From Ensifer sp. PDNC004 (GTDB lineage: Bacteria; Pseudomonadota; Alphaproteobacteria; Rhizobiales; Rhizobiaceae): a stretch of DNA of 64,000 bases. Of this stretch, positions 1 through 9,707 are shown piece by piece. Numbering within the stretch: the first letter of the stretch is position 1; the number at the start of each line of letters is the position of its first letter. Below the pieces are notes generated by a model. The model saw nothing but the letters and a program-made list of their open reading frames with translations, did no database searches and had not been told where the DNA came from. Position numbers and translations under genes: made by a program. The stretch lies in the NCBI RefSeq assembly GCF_016919405.1, contig NZ_CP070353.1:992001-1056000 (forward strand), in the 5' to 3' direction.

Positions 1-343
1 CATCGGCGCGCAGCACGGCGAGATCCGGAGCGGGCAAGATCGGGTCCCAAGAGGCGAACAAGCTTACCAGCCCCGACGGCAAAGGCGGCCAGGCCGACAC
101 CGGACTATCGACATAGGTGTCTTCCTGCTTGCCGAGTTGCGCGACGATCGCGTCCCGATCGGCGGCCGGCAGCAGCGATGTCACCCGGCCGGCGACCTGA
201 AACCAGTACTCGCGCTCGTTCATGATCTGCTGTCGGCCGAGCCACCAGGCGGTGGCCGCCATCGAGCGATGGATGGTCCCGGCCGCCATCGCTGCATGAA
301 GCGCCTCCATCATCGGGTGGTAGCTGTTCTCAATGCTGTACAT
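1..343 (-). CDS. Hypothetical phage protein, C-terminus outside window
   Basis: This reading frame starts at ATG 343 and runs off the left edge, so only the first 114 codons are visible. It lies 10 bases downstream of the tail-fibre gene at 354-1883 on the same strand, as the next gene of the late operon. The visible part is soluble, with a helical start (MYSIENSYHPMMEAL) and several tryptophans (for example AWWLGRQ and YWF). I do not recognise a domain. By position it could be a fibre-assembly or fibre-associated protein, but nothing in the sequence proves this. Confidence 0.6.
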   Translation of the reverse strand, partial: MYSIENSYHPMMEALHAAMAAGTIHRSMAATAWWLGRQQIMNEREYWFQVAGRVTSLLPAADRDAIVAQLGKQEDTYVDSPVSAWPPLPSGLVSLFASWDPILPAPDLAVLRAD

Positions 344-353
344 GCGGGTTTCC

Positions 354-1883
354 TTAGGGTTGGGGGATGCCGAAGATGTAGTAGCGGATGCCGATGGGGG
401 CGTAGGCGCCTGAGGTGCGCCAGTTTCCGGGGCTGTCGCCACGATTATAGTAATCGCCGACATTGCCCCGGAAGGTATGGAACCGGACGTTGTTCTGCGT
501 GAGCTCGCAATAGGTGCTTTCGCCGGCATGGTACTGGTTGCCGTTGTAGATGTACTTCAGCCGCTTCACGAACGGCAGGCGCCACATCGCGCTCCATGAC
601 ATCGGGAGGTTGTTCTGTCCGATACTCGAACCATCGCCTGCGCCGTGTTGGGTCAGGTATTTCACCATCGGGAACATGCCGGTTCCGTCGAACGGGATAT
701 CCGTGATCACGTCGTTGCCGGCGCCGACAGCGAAATACCCCTCTTTCAGGATCTGCACCTGCGGCCAGCGGGTATCGATGATGATGTCGGGCCAGCTCGG
801 AGGATCTGCGGAACCGGGGCGCAGCAACTGCACGACATCGCGCGTGCCGTCGTTGAACTGCCGGAACACCTTGTTCGAGCCTCCCGTCGGGGGGCTCGTA
901 TCCTCCAGATAGAGCATGAACCGTGCTCGCATCGCCTTGCTGGCGTCGAAGTAGATCTTGGTGCCGTCGAACCAGTACTCCGCGCCGAAATCGAGGACCT
1001 GCGGATTTGACGGATACATGATCGCCGCGCTGTCATAGAAATGAACATCGAGCGCGATGGTGTCAGGCAAGGGGATGCCGGTCTCGTAGAAGCTCACTCC
1101 GGCAGGGAGGGCAATATCACCGGCCGCCACCACCTTTACAGGAACTCGCGAGCTATCAAATGCAAGCTGCGCCGGCGTCGCCGTATCAACGTTGTAGCCC
1201 GGCTTGGCGACCTTCATGAACTGCGAGTTGATCTTGATGGTCTTGGTGCCGTTCGGCGCCAAGGCCGGGGCGTCATCCGGAGCGACATTGTTTCCCGGCA
1301 GGTTCCACACGTTCAGCCGCTTGTCCCGCGACCGGAACTTGTTGAACGCGTCGATACCGTCATTCGGCGTGACGATGATCGGCATCCCGTAGGCGAAGGT
1401 CCCCAGATTGTTGTTGAGAACCATGTTCTCTGCCCACCCGATCTGGGCATAGTTCCCGACGGCATAATACCCGCCCTGACCATGGTAGTATTCTCCGCTG
1501 TCAGTCCAGGCGACCATCTGCTGATTGTAGCGGTTGCTCCCGCCACCCTTTTTGGCTTTCACGTCGAACAGCGGGACGTTGTAGCGCAGCGTCGGGAACG
1601 CGCTGTTGCGAAAGCCCCAGAGGGTGCCGCTGGCTACGGTCACGGACATGTATGTGAACGTCGCGGAATTGCTTCCTGGCGGGTAGTAAGTGACGCCGCT
1701 GCCCGGCTGGAACGTGTTGACCACCCAGATGTCACACAAGCTCGCCTGAATGCCGAACTTGCTGTTGTAGAGGAACTTCCACCGCTCACTATCCGGAGTC
1801 GAATAGGGATTGTCGGCGTTGTTCTTCATGATCTTGATCGCACCGGAGCCGGTGTAGTCGTTGCCTATTCTGATCCGAGCCAT
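354..1883 (-). CDS. Putative tail fibre / minor tail protein
   Basis: A 509-residue protein rich in Gly, Asn, Tyr and Trp with few charged helices, the composition of a beta-structured virion protein. Its ATG overlaps the stop codon of the J-like tail-tip gene (ATGA), so it is translationally coupled to it. It lies where the receptor-contacting fibre is usually found, just distal to the central tip protein. No signal peptide, enzymatic motif or collagen-like repeat is visible. A fibre or tip-decorating role is inferred from position and composition. I do not recognise a named family. Confidence 0.7.
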   Translation of the reverse strand: MARIRIGNDYTGSGAIKIMKNNADNPYSTPDSERWKFLYNSKFGIQASLCDIWVVNTFQPGSGVTYYPPGSNSATFTYMSVTVASGTLWGFRNSAFPTLRYNVPLFDVKAKKGGGSNRYNQQMVAWTDSGEYYHGQGGYYAVGNYAQIGWAENMVLNNNLGTFAYGMPIIVTPNDGIDAFNKFRSRDKRLNVWNLPGNNVAPDDAPALAPNGTKTIKINSQFMKVAKPGYNVDTATPAQLAFDSSRVPVKVVAAGDIALPAGVSFYETGIPLPDTIALDVHFYDSAAIMYPSNPQVLDFGAEYWFDGTKIYFDASKAMRARFMLYLEDTSPPTGGSNKVFRQFNDGTRDVVQLLRPGSADPPSWPDIIIDTRWPQVQILKEGYFAVGAGNDVITDIPFDGTGMFPMVKYLTQHGAGDGSSIGQNNLPMSWSAMWRLPFVKRLKYIYNGNQYHAGESTYCELTQNNVRFHTFRGNVGDYYNRGDSPGNWRTSGAYAPIGIRYYIFGIPQP

Positions 1884-4800
1884 CAGGTAAAAACCTCCAT
1901 GCCGCCGTTGTTGAAATCCAGCAGGAGTTTGCCATTGACGCTCCGGGCGATGCCCGAAAAGTAGGCGTCACCGAAGTTGGCCGAGATTGCCGAGAGGCTG
2001 TTGACGTTGAGCTTGTTGGCGGTGATCGCGCCATCGACGATCATTTCGGCCGAGGACGCGCGGCGCAGCACCGGCTTGGACCAATGGACCGGGTTTCCAT
2101 AGACGCCCCACGGCCGATCGGTGATCAGGAACATGCGCATCTTGCTCTTGCCGCTCGGCGCGGTCACGCGGCCGCTGAGCTTCACCCAGCCGGTGTTCGC
2201 CGGCACAGACGAAACCGTGGCGAATTGCGACGAACCGCCGGCCTCGTCCAGGAACTCAATCGACAGATAGGCCGGATAGGTCGACACCCAGTTCCAGCAC
2301 CAGACTGAAGCGAAAAACACGTCGCCGGCCTGGCAGGGGTAGACCGCCGAGATCGCAACGTTGCGCTCGTCGCCATAGACGCGCCAGCCGCCATAGTCAG
2401 CACCCGCTTCGGAGGCGCTGTTGAAGATGCCTTTGTTCTGGCCATAGAGCGTCCAGCCGTCCGTTACACCCGTCGTGAAGTCGTTGACGATAATGTTCGA
2501 GAAATCCGTCAGCACGAGCTGTTTGGCGGTGATCGAGTTGGCTGCGATGTGATTGGCGCCGACGCTGCCGGCGGCAATCTTCTCGCCGGTGATCGCGGCC
2601 GCCATGATCTTGTCGCCGGTGATCGCGCCGAAGGCGATCTTGTCGGCGGTAACCGAGGCCGCATTCAGCTTCTCTGTCGTGATCGCCCCTGCAGCAACCT
2701 TGTCGGCAATCACCGCACCGGTGGCGAGGTAATCGGGACCGATGAAGGTGAAGCCGCCCGGCTCCCAGTCGGAATAGGCGATCTGGTTGGGGCCGGCCTC
2801 GCCGAAGTACGGTCGCACGACGAAGACATAGCTGTTGGCATTGCCCGCGACCGTCGGCTGCTTGCGGATGTAGAGTTCGGCAACGACGGCATTGGCCGGC
2901 GCGGTCGCCATCAGCCCGAGCTGGTAATAACCCGAGAGTGCTGTCCCGCCGAACGAGCCGCTATAGGCCGATGAGACGCTCTCGGAGATGAAGTTGCCAG
3001 CGGCGTCGAACCACGAAATGCCGATGTAGGCGGGGCAGCGGTGCGCCGCGACGAAGATGAACGCTTCGTAGCGCTTACCGGCGATGACAGACAAGGTTCT
3101 CCCGGTCGCCACCTGCAGCACGCTTGGATCGGCGTCTGCGTCGTTCTGGCCGAGCACCATAGTGCGCGGCTGCGTCGCCAGCGCCCACGGATCTCCGGCG
3201 AGATTGAAGGTGAACGCCCGGTTGGCGATGCCGTTCTGGTTCCACGTCAACCAGCCCTGCCAGGCACCATAGAATTCGGTGTTGCGCAGCAGGTTCTTGC
3301 CCTTGCCGACTGCCATCTTGTCGGCGGTGATCGCCGCCGCCTGAATCTCGGTCGCGCCGATCGCCGCCGCCGCGACCTTGCCGGCGACGACAGAGAAGGC
3401 CGCCAGCTCCGAAGCCGTGATCGCGTTCGCCGCAATCTTCGGCGAGGTAACGGCATCGTCGGCGATCTGCGTTCCCGTGATCTGCCCGACGACATCGCCG
3501 GCGGACGTCGCGGACGTCCAGTTGCCGCCCGTGAAACGGTAAAGCTTGCCGTTGAAGAACGCCTGCCGACCCTCAAAGTTGCCGGTCGTCGGCAGCGCGC
3601 CAGAGATGATCTCGACCGGCGTGATGCCGGCGGCAAACTTCGTCAGCCCGATCGCCTGCTCGGCTATCTTGCCGGCCGAGATCGCACCGTTCGCGACCAG
3701 CTCCTCGGTGATGGCTCCAACGGCGATCTTCGCCGACGACACCGCCCGCTCGGCGATTTTGAGGCTCGTCACGGCCTCGTTCATGATCTTCTCGGCCGTC
3801 ACAGCGGCGTCGGCGATCTTCTGGGCAATGATCGAGTTGTCGAGGATATCGACGGCGGTGATCAGAGCGTTCGGCGTCGTGACGGTTTTCCAGTCCGACC
3901 ATTCGGTTGGCCGATTTGAGTACGGCACGAACCTGCCGCGCACCTCATACTGCGTGTTCGGAAGGAATGTTCCCGGTAAAACCCACGCATAGGGTGGCGC
4001 ATACGAAATAGCATCGCTCTGGTAGACCACTTCCTGCGACGTTTTAAGGCGAACCTCGACCAGCACGTTCTTCACGTCATCCTGATCCGGTGCGCAACTT
4101 ACCTTGATAGATGGCCGGCGCGCGTTTTCGTAGGGCTCTACCGCCCAGCCAGTCATCACTTGCGGCGGCGGCACGATCGGTCCGGTCGGGCCGACCGAGA
4201 CCGGCAGCTCCCTGTCCGACGACCAGCTGTAATCGGCCGGGTCCAGTTCACGAAACGCCACCACCTGGTTGACGCCGGGCAGATCATCCATGTCGCCAAG
4301 CAGAAACAGCTTGCCGTCATAGCCATTGCGGGCCGAGGTCCAGGCGATCGCGTCGAGCGGTTCCAGCAACCACGCTTCGGGTGGCAGGGTTCCGGTATGG
4401 GAGATGAAGCGGCGCTCTTCCTCGATCGCCGCATACATCAGCCGCTGCACCTGCGTGCCATAGGGCACCATCGGATAGCTGAGATCCGCGATCAGCCGCT
4501 GGTCGTCGTCGGCCGCCTCGTAGGCTGCGCTGTAGCGCGGCGGCGCATCCTTCATCGCCCAATCTTCAGCAGGCTCGGGATAGCTGGCATGCGCGCCGTT
4601 GTAGGTCTGCTCATGTGCCGGAAACGGGTCCTGCTGCTGCTCGCTCGTGATGACGATATCGTCGTCGGAGAACGAGTAGACGGGCAGCCCTGGCATTCCG
4701 CAGATGGTCTTGTAGATGCCGCCAAGCTCAGCGGTGCGACCATTGCAGCTCTTGTCGAGCTCTTTGATCGCCTCGATCGGCTGATAGTTAAGCGCGATCT

Positions 4801-5761
4801 CGGCGCCGCAACGGAACTGCTTTTCCGTGCCGCCGGCCGCGACAGCCACCTGCCGGTCGCACTCGTTCATCGCCGCCATCCAGTTGGATGCCGGCAGCTG
4901 AAACGCCGCAAGGCTCTGCCCTCCATAGAACCACTCGCCATTATAGGAGAGACCGCGCAGCAGGTTGTATTGCGCAACCTTGGTGTTGTCGCTCCACTCA
5001 TAGGTCGAGTAGTCGCCCCAGCGATGCGGACCGGAGCCGCCGGCCGTCGTATCCTTGCGGATGTCATAGAACTTGATGCCCTGAAGCACGAACTTGCAGC
5101 GCGGCGGACTGGTCAGCACCTCGCGATTGACGCGTGCGGTCACGATCGCATAGGCGACACCCCGGCCGATCATGTCAGCGAGCCACGGCCGGCTCGCATC
5201 AGCGCCGAAGGTGCTCGACAAGTAAGGGTCAACCGTCGTCTGCGTGCCGTCGCGGAACCGCACCCACAGATGATCCGTGCCGTTCTGACGATACTGGAGC
5301 ACCGGATAACCCGCGTCGATCGGCACGGCATTCCAGTCAATCGTGCACTTTTCGCCATTGATCCAGACGGCGCTCGACATGCCGGAAATCGGGAGATCGG
5401 AGAGCGAGACGACCTGCACCAGGTAGGCATTCGGCGTCTTGCCAGCCTTCCCGTAGGAGTTCACGTACTCAAGCTGGCCGGCGGTCGCATACGTGCCGAT
5501 GATGAACGACATCGGGTTGTCGCCCCCGACGGTCATCGAGCCTTTTACGCCTGCCGGGCGCTGATCTTCCCTTTTCCCGCGCGCGCGCGCCAGCAGCGAC
5601 GTGCCGACCTTGAGCGCGACGCCGAGCAACAGCTGCCCGATCGTCCCGATCTTCGCGACGGCGCTGATGATGCCGACGATCGCCGAAACCGGATCGGCAT
5701 AAGCATGGGAGGTCGTCGCCAGCAGGAACCAGCCCGCCAGCAGCAGCACGGAAAGACGCAT
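1883..5761 (-). CDS. J-like tail tip / host-specificity protein
   Basis: A 1292-residue protein last in the tail-tip series (tape measure, distal tail, hub, NlpC-like, tip), the position of lambda J or the gene-transfer-agent tip protein. Residues 1-23 look like a signal peptide or membrane segment ending ATTSHAYADP, followed by a hydrophobic stretch; phage-encoded signal-like starts also occur in other J-type proteins. The middle and C-terminal parts (about 637-720, 767-820 and 1013-1080) carry many short repeats of the type AITADKIAAGAIT, typical of tail-tip extensions that pass into fibre-like rods. Regions between the repeats look like beta-sandwich carbohydrate-binding modules. No good ribosome binding site precedes ATG 5761. 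The function is receptor recognition and DNA-channel closure at the tail tip, inferred from position and repeats. Confidence 0.85.
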   Translation of the reverse strand: MRLSVLLLAGWFLLATTSHAYADPVSAIVGIISAVAKIGTIGQLLLGVALKVGTSLLARARGKREDQRPAGVKGSMTVGGDNPMSFIIGTYATAGQLEYVNSYGKAGKTPNAYLVQVVSLSDLPISGMSSAVWINGEKCTIDWNAVPIDAGYPVLQYRQNGTDHLWVRFRDGTQTTVDPYLSSTFGADASRPWLADMIGRGVAYAIVTARVNREVLTSPPRCKFVLQGIKFYDIRKDTTAGGSGPHRWGDYSTYEWSDNTKVAQYNLLRGLSYNGEWFYGGQSLAAFQLPASNWMAAMNECDRQVAVAAGGTEKQFRCGAEIALNYQPIEAIKELDKSCNGRTAELGGIYKTICGMPGLPVYSFSDDDIVITSEQQQDPFPAHEQTYNGAHASYPEPAEDWAMKDAPPRYSAAYEAADDDQRLIADLSYPMVPYGTQVQRLMYAAIEEERRFISHTGTLPPEAWLLEPLDAIAWTSARNGYDGKLFLLGDMDDLPGVNQVVAFRELDPADYSWSSDRELPVSVGPTGPIVPPPQVMTGWAVEPYENARRPSIKVSCAPDQDDVKNVLVEVRLKTSQEVVYQSDAISYAPPYAWVLPGTFLPNTQYEVRGRFVPYSNRPTEWSDWKTVTTPNALITAVDILDNSIIAQKIADAAVTAEKIMNEAVTSLKIAERAVSSAKIAVGAITEELVANGAISAGKIAEQAIGLTKFAAGITPVEIISGALPTTGNFEGRQAFFNGKLYRFTGGNWTSATSAGDVVGQITGTQIADDAVTSPKIAANAITASELAAFSVVAGKVAAAAIGATEIQAAAITADKMAVGKGKNLLRNTEFYGAWQGWLTWNQNGIANRAFTFNLAGDPWALATQPRTMVLGQNDADADPSVLQVATGRTLSVIAGKRYEAFIFVAAHRCPAYIGISWFDAAGNFISESVSSAYSGSFGGTALSGYYQLGLMATAPANAVVAELYIRKQPTVAGNANSYVFVVRPYFGEAGPNQIAYSDWEPGGFTFIGPDYLATGAVIADKVAAGAITTEKLNAASVTADKIAFGAITGDKIMAAAITGEKIAAGSVGANHIAANSITAKQLVLTDFSNIIVNDFTTGVTDGWTLYGQNKGIFNSASEAGADYGGWRVYGDERNVAISAVYPCQAGDVFFASVWCWNWVSTYPAYLSIEFLDEAGGSSQFATVSSVPANTGWVKLSGRVTAPSGKSKMRMFLITDRPWGVYGNPVHWSKPVLRRASSAEMIVDGAITANKLNVNSLSAISANFGDAYFSGIARSVNGKLLLDFNNGGMEVFT

Positions 5762-5767
5762 GGAGGA

Positions 5768-6187
5768 TCAGACCCGGAAGAGACGAGAAGCAGTGAGGAG
5801 GTCGACAGTGCCGAGGCCGGCGCTATCCGGTTGCGTGACGAAGATGCGAGAGCCCTGCACCAGGCCGAGCGACCAGGCGCCGTCTCCGAGGTCGAGTGCC
5901 GCGATATCGCCGATCTGACCGAAGGCCGGGCCTTCCATCATCTCGGGCAGGATCGAGGCAGCAAACTCGGCGTGGTTGTCGAAGCCGAGACGGCGCAGTT
6001 TCTTGAGCCCGCCGGCAAGCGTCGAATACTTGCCGCGCAGCTTGGCGGCAGGGTCGTTGCCCGTCATGGCCTCGACAGCGCCGGCAGCAAACAGCGCGCA
6101 GTCATGCCGGCCATATTCGAACGGCAGCGAGCGCACGCGTGAGAGATAGGCGACAAGTCGCGGATACCAGTCGTCAAAGCGCGTCAT
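5768..6187 (-). CDS. NlpC/P60-like tail protein (DUF6950-like)
   Basis: A 139-residue protein with the pattern of small phage NlpC/P60-like or DUF6950 proteins: a GRHDCALFAAGAVEAMTG block puts the candidate catalytic Cys at residue 30, and a later GDIAALDLGD segment resembles the beta strand that carries the second catalytic element. ATG 6187 overlaps the stop of the upstream hub gene (ATGA) and is preferred to starts further upstream. In lambdoid phages and gene transfer agents this gene lies between hub and tip proteins and helps the tail tip assemble or locally cut peptidoglycan. No clear catalytic His was placed, so enzymatic activity is uncertain. Confidence 0.8.
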   Translation of the reverse strand: MTRFDDWYPRLVAYLSRVRSLPFEYGRHDCALFAAGAVEAMTGNDPAAKLRGKYSTLAGGLKKLRRLGFDNHAEFAASILPEMMEGPAFGQIGDIAALDLGDGAWSLGLVQGSRIFVTQPDSAGLGTVDLLTASRLFRV

Positions 6188-6864
6188 TGGCCGCCCCTGA
6201 ATTGCTCTTGATTGGAGGGTGATGGCTTCGGAGGCGTGATCGTGCCCTTGTGCTCGCCCCACCAGAATTCCCACTGCCCGGCGACGCCGCTGTATCGACG
6301 GAAACGATCACCGCCACGGCGCTTCTGGCTTTCGTCCGAACGCTTCGCCGGATTGGTCCGCGTCAGCACGCGGGCATGCGATACGACCTCGACAGCGACA
6401 CCGCCCTCACCGCCCTTGGCCGGCGTCTTGATCGGCGCTTTGTTGATGAAGCCGAAATGCTGGATGACCGGCGGCGCGATCAACTGATGGCTTTCGCGGT
6501 CGAGAAAACCACGATGGATCTCGATCGGCGCCAACCGCGTGTTGTAGCCCCGGAACGCTTGCTGCACGGCGGCGCTCACCTGGCTAAGGGCGATCTGCAC
6601 CGTGCGAATAGCGATTTCCGGAGAGCGCTTGATCTGGCCGACACTCAAGATTGAGCCCCAAGCGTGATAGGTGCGCGTGACTGGCAGACCGGTCTCACCC
6701 GACATGACCGTCACGTCGACGGTATCTTCGCCATTCCAGAAACCGATGGATTCCAGCGCGCCGGTTGTCCGGTTCTTCGCCGTGATCCAGACGAAGCTAC
6801 GCGGGATCACACCTTGGCGCGCCTGCACATAGGCAGACGTTGCGCCGTCTACTGCTCTGACCAT
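6184..6864 (-). CDS. Tail hub-like protein
   Basis: A 226-residue protein between the distal tail protein and the NlpC-like protein. In the equivalent order of rhodobacterial gene transfer agents and related siphophages this place is taken by a hub/baseplate protein (DUF2163-type). The start is ATG 6864, with an AAGGAAACGAC ribosome binding site. The chain is beta-rich with a Gly-rich, charged end (GGDRFRRYSG and then GEHKGTITPPKP), consistent with a virion component. The DUF2163-type assignment comes from synteny and not from a distinct motif. Confidence 0.7.
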   Translation of the reverse strand: MVRAVDGATSAYVQARQGVIPRSFVWITAKNRTTGALESIGFWNGEDTVDVTVMSGETGLPVTRTYHAWGSILSVGQIKRSPEIAIRTVQIALSQVSAAVQQAFRGYNTRLAPIEIHRGFLDRESHQLIAPPVIQHFGFINKAPIKTPAKGGEGGVAVEVVSHARVLTRTNPAKRSDESQKRRGGDRFRRYSGVAGQWEFWWGEHKGTITPPKPSPSNQEQFRGGQ

Positions 6865-6873
6865 GTCGTTTCC

Positions 6874-7527
6874 TTAGAGGGTCTGTTGCGCCTGGAAGCG
6901 CATGCCCGTCGTGAAGACGTTTTCGCCGGTCCCGGGATCGAGCGAGCCGGGAATGATCTTCATCTTGGAGGCAGGCTTGATCAGGGTGATTGCCTGCCCA
7001 ACCGCCGCGCCGGGCTTCAGGTGCGGACGAACCTCGAAGGTGTTCGTGGTGCCGCCACTATTTGCGATCGCCAATTCCGCGACCCGATGAAGCGCCCGGC
7101 GCACCGGGTTGCTGCCGTAGTCGTGGTGGAAGAGATCGCCGACCGAGAGTTTGTAGCCCGGCGGCAATCCCGAAACGGTCAGCGATTTCCGGTTGGCGCC
7201 GATCGAGGCAATCACCGGATTGGAAGCGCCGAGGATCACGCCGGCGGGATCGAACCGCGGATACTGCTTGCGAGGGTCAAACAGATAGAAGGTCCCGATC
7301 GAGCCATCCATGCTCTCGATCAGCGCCTGCACCTCGGCCGCGTCGGCATGGCGCAAGTCCATGATCGTGACGTCCGCCTTCCAGATCTTCGGCCCGAGAT
7401 CAGCCGCCAGAAACTCGCCGGAGCCGAGCCCGGAGTATTCCTCCTGCCCATCCAACCAGAACTTGACCGATGACAGCCGCAGCTTGTCGGCAAAGTCTGC
7501 GATTGGCCGAGGAAAAACGAGCGCCAT
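6874..7527 (-). CDS. Distal tail-like protein
   Basis: A 217-residue protein immediately downstream of the tape measure gene. It has the alternating beta pattern of distal tail (Dit/DUF2460-type) proteins, including FPRPIADFADKLRLSSVKF at the N-terminus and a segment about filling SMDGSIGTFYLFDPR, which resembles the ring-forming fold of these proteins. Its ATG is 3 bases from the tape measure stop. The expected role is the ring that joins the tail tube to the tip. The call rests on gene order and general appearance. Confidence 0.7.
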   Translation of the reverse strand: MALVFPRPIADFADKLRLSSVKFWLDGQEEYSGLGSGEFLAADLGPKIWKADVTIMDLRHADAAEVQALIESMDGSIGTFYLFDPRKQYPRFDPAGVILGASNPVIASIGANRKSLTVSGLPPGYKLSVGDLFHHDYGSNPVRRALHRVAELAIANSGGTTNTFEVRPHLKPGAAVGQAITLIKPASKMKIIPGSLDPGTGENVFTTGMRFQAQQTL

Positions 7528-7529
7528 GA

Positions 7530-9647
7530 TCAGCCCACCGCATAAGGATCGTTGTTGATTTCGCTGACGCGACCGGGCAGCACGAGGCGCGAAAAATCGT
7601 CGAACCCAGTTTGCATCTGCTGTTCGGTCGCTAGCCGCATGCGCTCCATCAGCTCTTTGTCGCCGTTGCCGGAAACAGAGATCTTGCTGTGAAACTCAAA
7701 GCGGGTCGTCTGGTTCTGGTTCGCCGGTGCGCGCATCGGCGTCACGCCCGAAAGCCGGTGGTTCGGAATGACCTGCTCCCCACCTCTGAAGCGAACGAGC
7801 TCCGGGCCCTTCTCTCCAACCCAGGCAACACCCGGGCGGGCGGAAGGCGTTCCAGCCGCGTAGCCGCGCAGACCGGCCCACGGGTCAGCCGCCGACGATC
7901 CCCCGAAAAGACCACCAAGCAGGCCGAGCAGACCGCCCCCGCCCTTGCCTGCGTTGCCGACGGTGAACACGGCATCTATGACATCGGTCAGCAGCTTGTC
8001 GGCAATCCGGTCTAGCACACCGAGCGCTGCATCTCCGAACGACGCCCAAACCGACTTCCCACGCTCAATACCGGCAAAGAAATCATCGAAGAAGCCCTGC
8101 GTCAGATGCTTTCCGAAATCCATCGCCTCGCCCATCAGGCGGGTCTCTTCCTCGATCGACGCCATGGTCTGAGCGAGCGCCGAAAGCTCGCTCTTCTGAG
8201 CATCGGTGAGCGAGATTCCGCGCTGCTGCGCCTCGTTCAGGAACTGCGTTTCGTATCGAAGCGCCGCCGCCGCTTCCGCCGTCAGCCCGAGGGCGTCCCG
8301 CTCCGCCTCAAGCGCGGCGATCTGGCGTTCGGCCCCTGCGACGATGTCGGCGTATTTCTCCTGCTCGCTCTTGCCGCCGGCGCGCTTCTTCGACTTTTCG
8401 TCGACGTCGGTCAGGCCCTTGGCAAGGTCCTTGATTTTTCCGGCTGCCGTTGAGGCGTACTCGCCAATAGCCTCGATGCCCTTACCCACGTAGTCGGTGC
8501 CTTGGGCGGACTTGTAGGCGTCTTGGGCTGCTTTCAGCGCTGCCCCTGCTGCGCCAGGGTTGGGGTTCTCAGGATGACCAAACTCGACAGGTGGAATAAT
8601 CAACTTGTTGTAGGTTTCTGGACTGAGTGGCTGCCCAATCGACGCAGTCCAAAGTGCGTAACGGTTGATCAAATTGTTGAGCCCATCGACAGCTTTCTGC
8701 ACCATGCTCTCGATGCCATCGATCACCTTTTTGGCGGTCGAATAGACGAAGTCCGAGATTGCCGCCGGTAGATTGGCCCAAACGGCCTTGATCGCTTCAT
8801 AGCCGCCAACAAACGCGCCGATGACCGCGTTCACGCCGTTCTTCGCGTCCGCCACGATATCTCTGCCGAATATCTGCGTAAGCTCATCGCGGAATATGTT
8901 CGCGGCCGCTACCGCCGCTGCTATTCCTGCGACAAATGCCACGACAGGATTTGCCAGCGCGAAGGCACCGGCGACGATACCGAGTTGGACAACCAAACGA
9001 CCAAGGAGCGCTATCAAGGACACGATCCCACCAATGATCGCCGGCGCATAAATCAGCGTCAGCGCCGCGGCCGCAGCTACGGCGTAGGGAGCGATTGGCT
9101 CAAGGACGTCGGCGAGAGCGTTCAATACAGACTGAGCAAGCTTTGACCAGTTCACAAACTGCAGTAGCGTGGCGACGAGGGCAATGATGCCGATGGTGAC
9201 CAGGCCGACAGGGGAAATGACAGACAGAAACGCCTGGCCGAGCCCTTTCACAGGATTTTCCATCGTCGACAGTACTGCGGCTAGCTGTGTGCCTTGTTGC
9301 AGCGCAATTTGCATTGGTGCCATACCCATCTGAGCGGAGACTGCGATGTCTTGGAACTGCGCGGCGATATTTGCCAGGTTGCCACGACCGGCGGCGCCGC
9401 CATTCTGGTTCGCGGCGCGGTTCATCATCTCGATTTGCTTCGATGCTGAGGCCGCAGCAGCCCCCTCCGCCGCGTAAGCCTTTGCAGCAGCGCTCGCAGC
9501 GCCGGTAGCTCCTCGGTTGGCACCCGTCAGGCCGTTCGCCGCAGCTTCTGCGCGGGCAGCAGCTCCCGTCAGTTGATTGAGTGCCTGCGTCCCCTTCTCG
9601 ACAGAGCCGCTTTCAACCTTCAATCCAAGCGTCGCGACATCTGCCAT
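7530..9647 (-). CDS. Tail length tape measure protein
   Basis: A 705-residue protein with an Ala-rich helical N-terminus (residues 1-110, many A, G and Q), a long central block of hydrophobic segments (about 135-270) and a helical, charged second half ending in a short DDFSRLVLPGR segment. This is the organisation of tape measure proteins, which span the tail tube and set its length. The size would fit a tail of roughly 100 nm by the usual rule of about 0.15 nm per residue. The ATG at 9647 is preceded by an AAAAGGAAAAGC binding site. The gene is separated from the tail-assembly chaperone by an insert of about 3.2 kb with foreign genes (9708-12858), although the two are usually adjacent. Confidence 0.9.
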   Translation of the reverse strand: MADVATLGLKVESGSVEKGTQALNQLTGAAARAEAAANGLTGANRGATGAASAAAKAYAAEGAAAASASKQIEMMNRAANQNGGAAGRGNLANIAAQFQDIAVSAQMGMAPMQIALQQGTQLAAVLSTMENPVKGLGQAFLSVISPVGLVTIGIIALVATLLQFVNWSKLAQSVLNALADVLEPIAPYAVAAAAALTLIYAPAIIGGIVSLIALLGRLVVQLGIVAGAFALANPVVAFVAGIAAAVAAANIFRDELTQIFGRDIVADAKNGVNAVIGAFVGGYEAIKAVWANLPAAISDFVYSTAKKVIDGIESMVQKAVDGLNNLINRYALWTASIGQPLSPETYNKLIIPPVEFGHPENPNPGAAGAALKAAQDAYKSAQGTDYVGKGIEAIGEYASTAAGKIKDLAKGLTDVDEKSKKRAGGKSEQEKYADIVAGAERQIAALEAERDALGLTAEAAAALRYETQFLNEAQQRGISLTDAQKSELSALAQTMASIEEETRLMGEAMDFGKHLTQGFFDDFFAGIERGKSVWASFGDAALGVLDRIADKLLTDVIDAVFTVGNAGKGGGGLLGLLGGLFGGSSAADPWAGLRGYAAGTPSARPGVAWVGEKGPELVRFRGGEQVIPNHRLSGVTPMRAPANQNQTTRFEFHSKISVSGNGDKELMERMRLATEQQMQTGFDDFSRLVLPGRVSEINNDPYAVG

Positions 9648-9707
9648 AGCTTTTCCTTTTCAACGAACGTGCGCTATCGTCCGGCCGATTCAATCGGAGG
9701 ATGATTC

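Noticed and set aside
4160..6142. Long plus-strand frame (660 codons) opposite the J-like gene
   Set aside because: Shadow of the tail-tip gene; composition is high in Arg and His with no recognisable domain.
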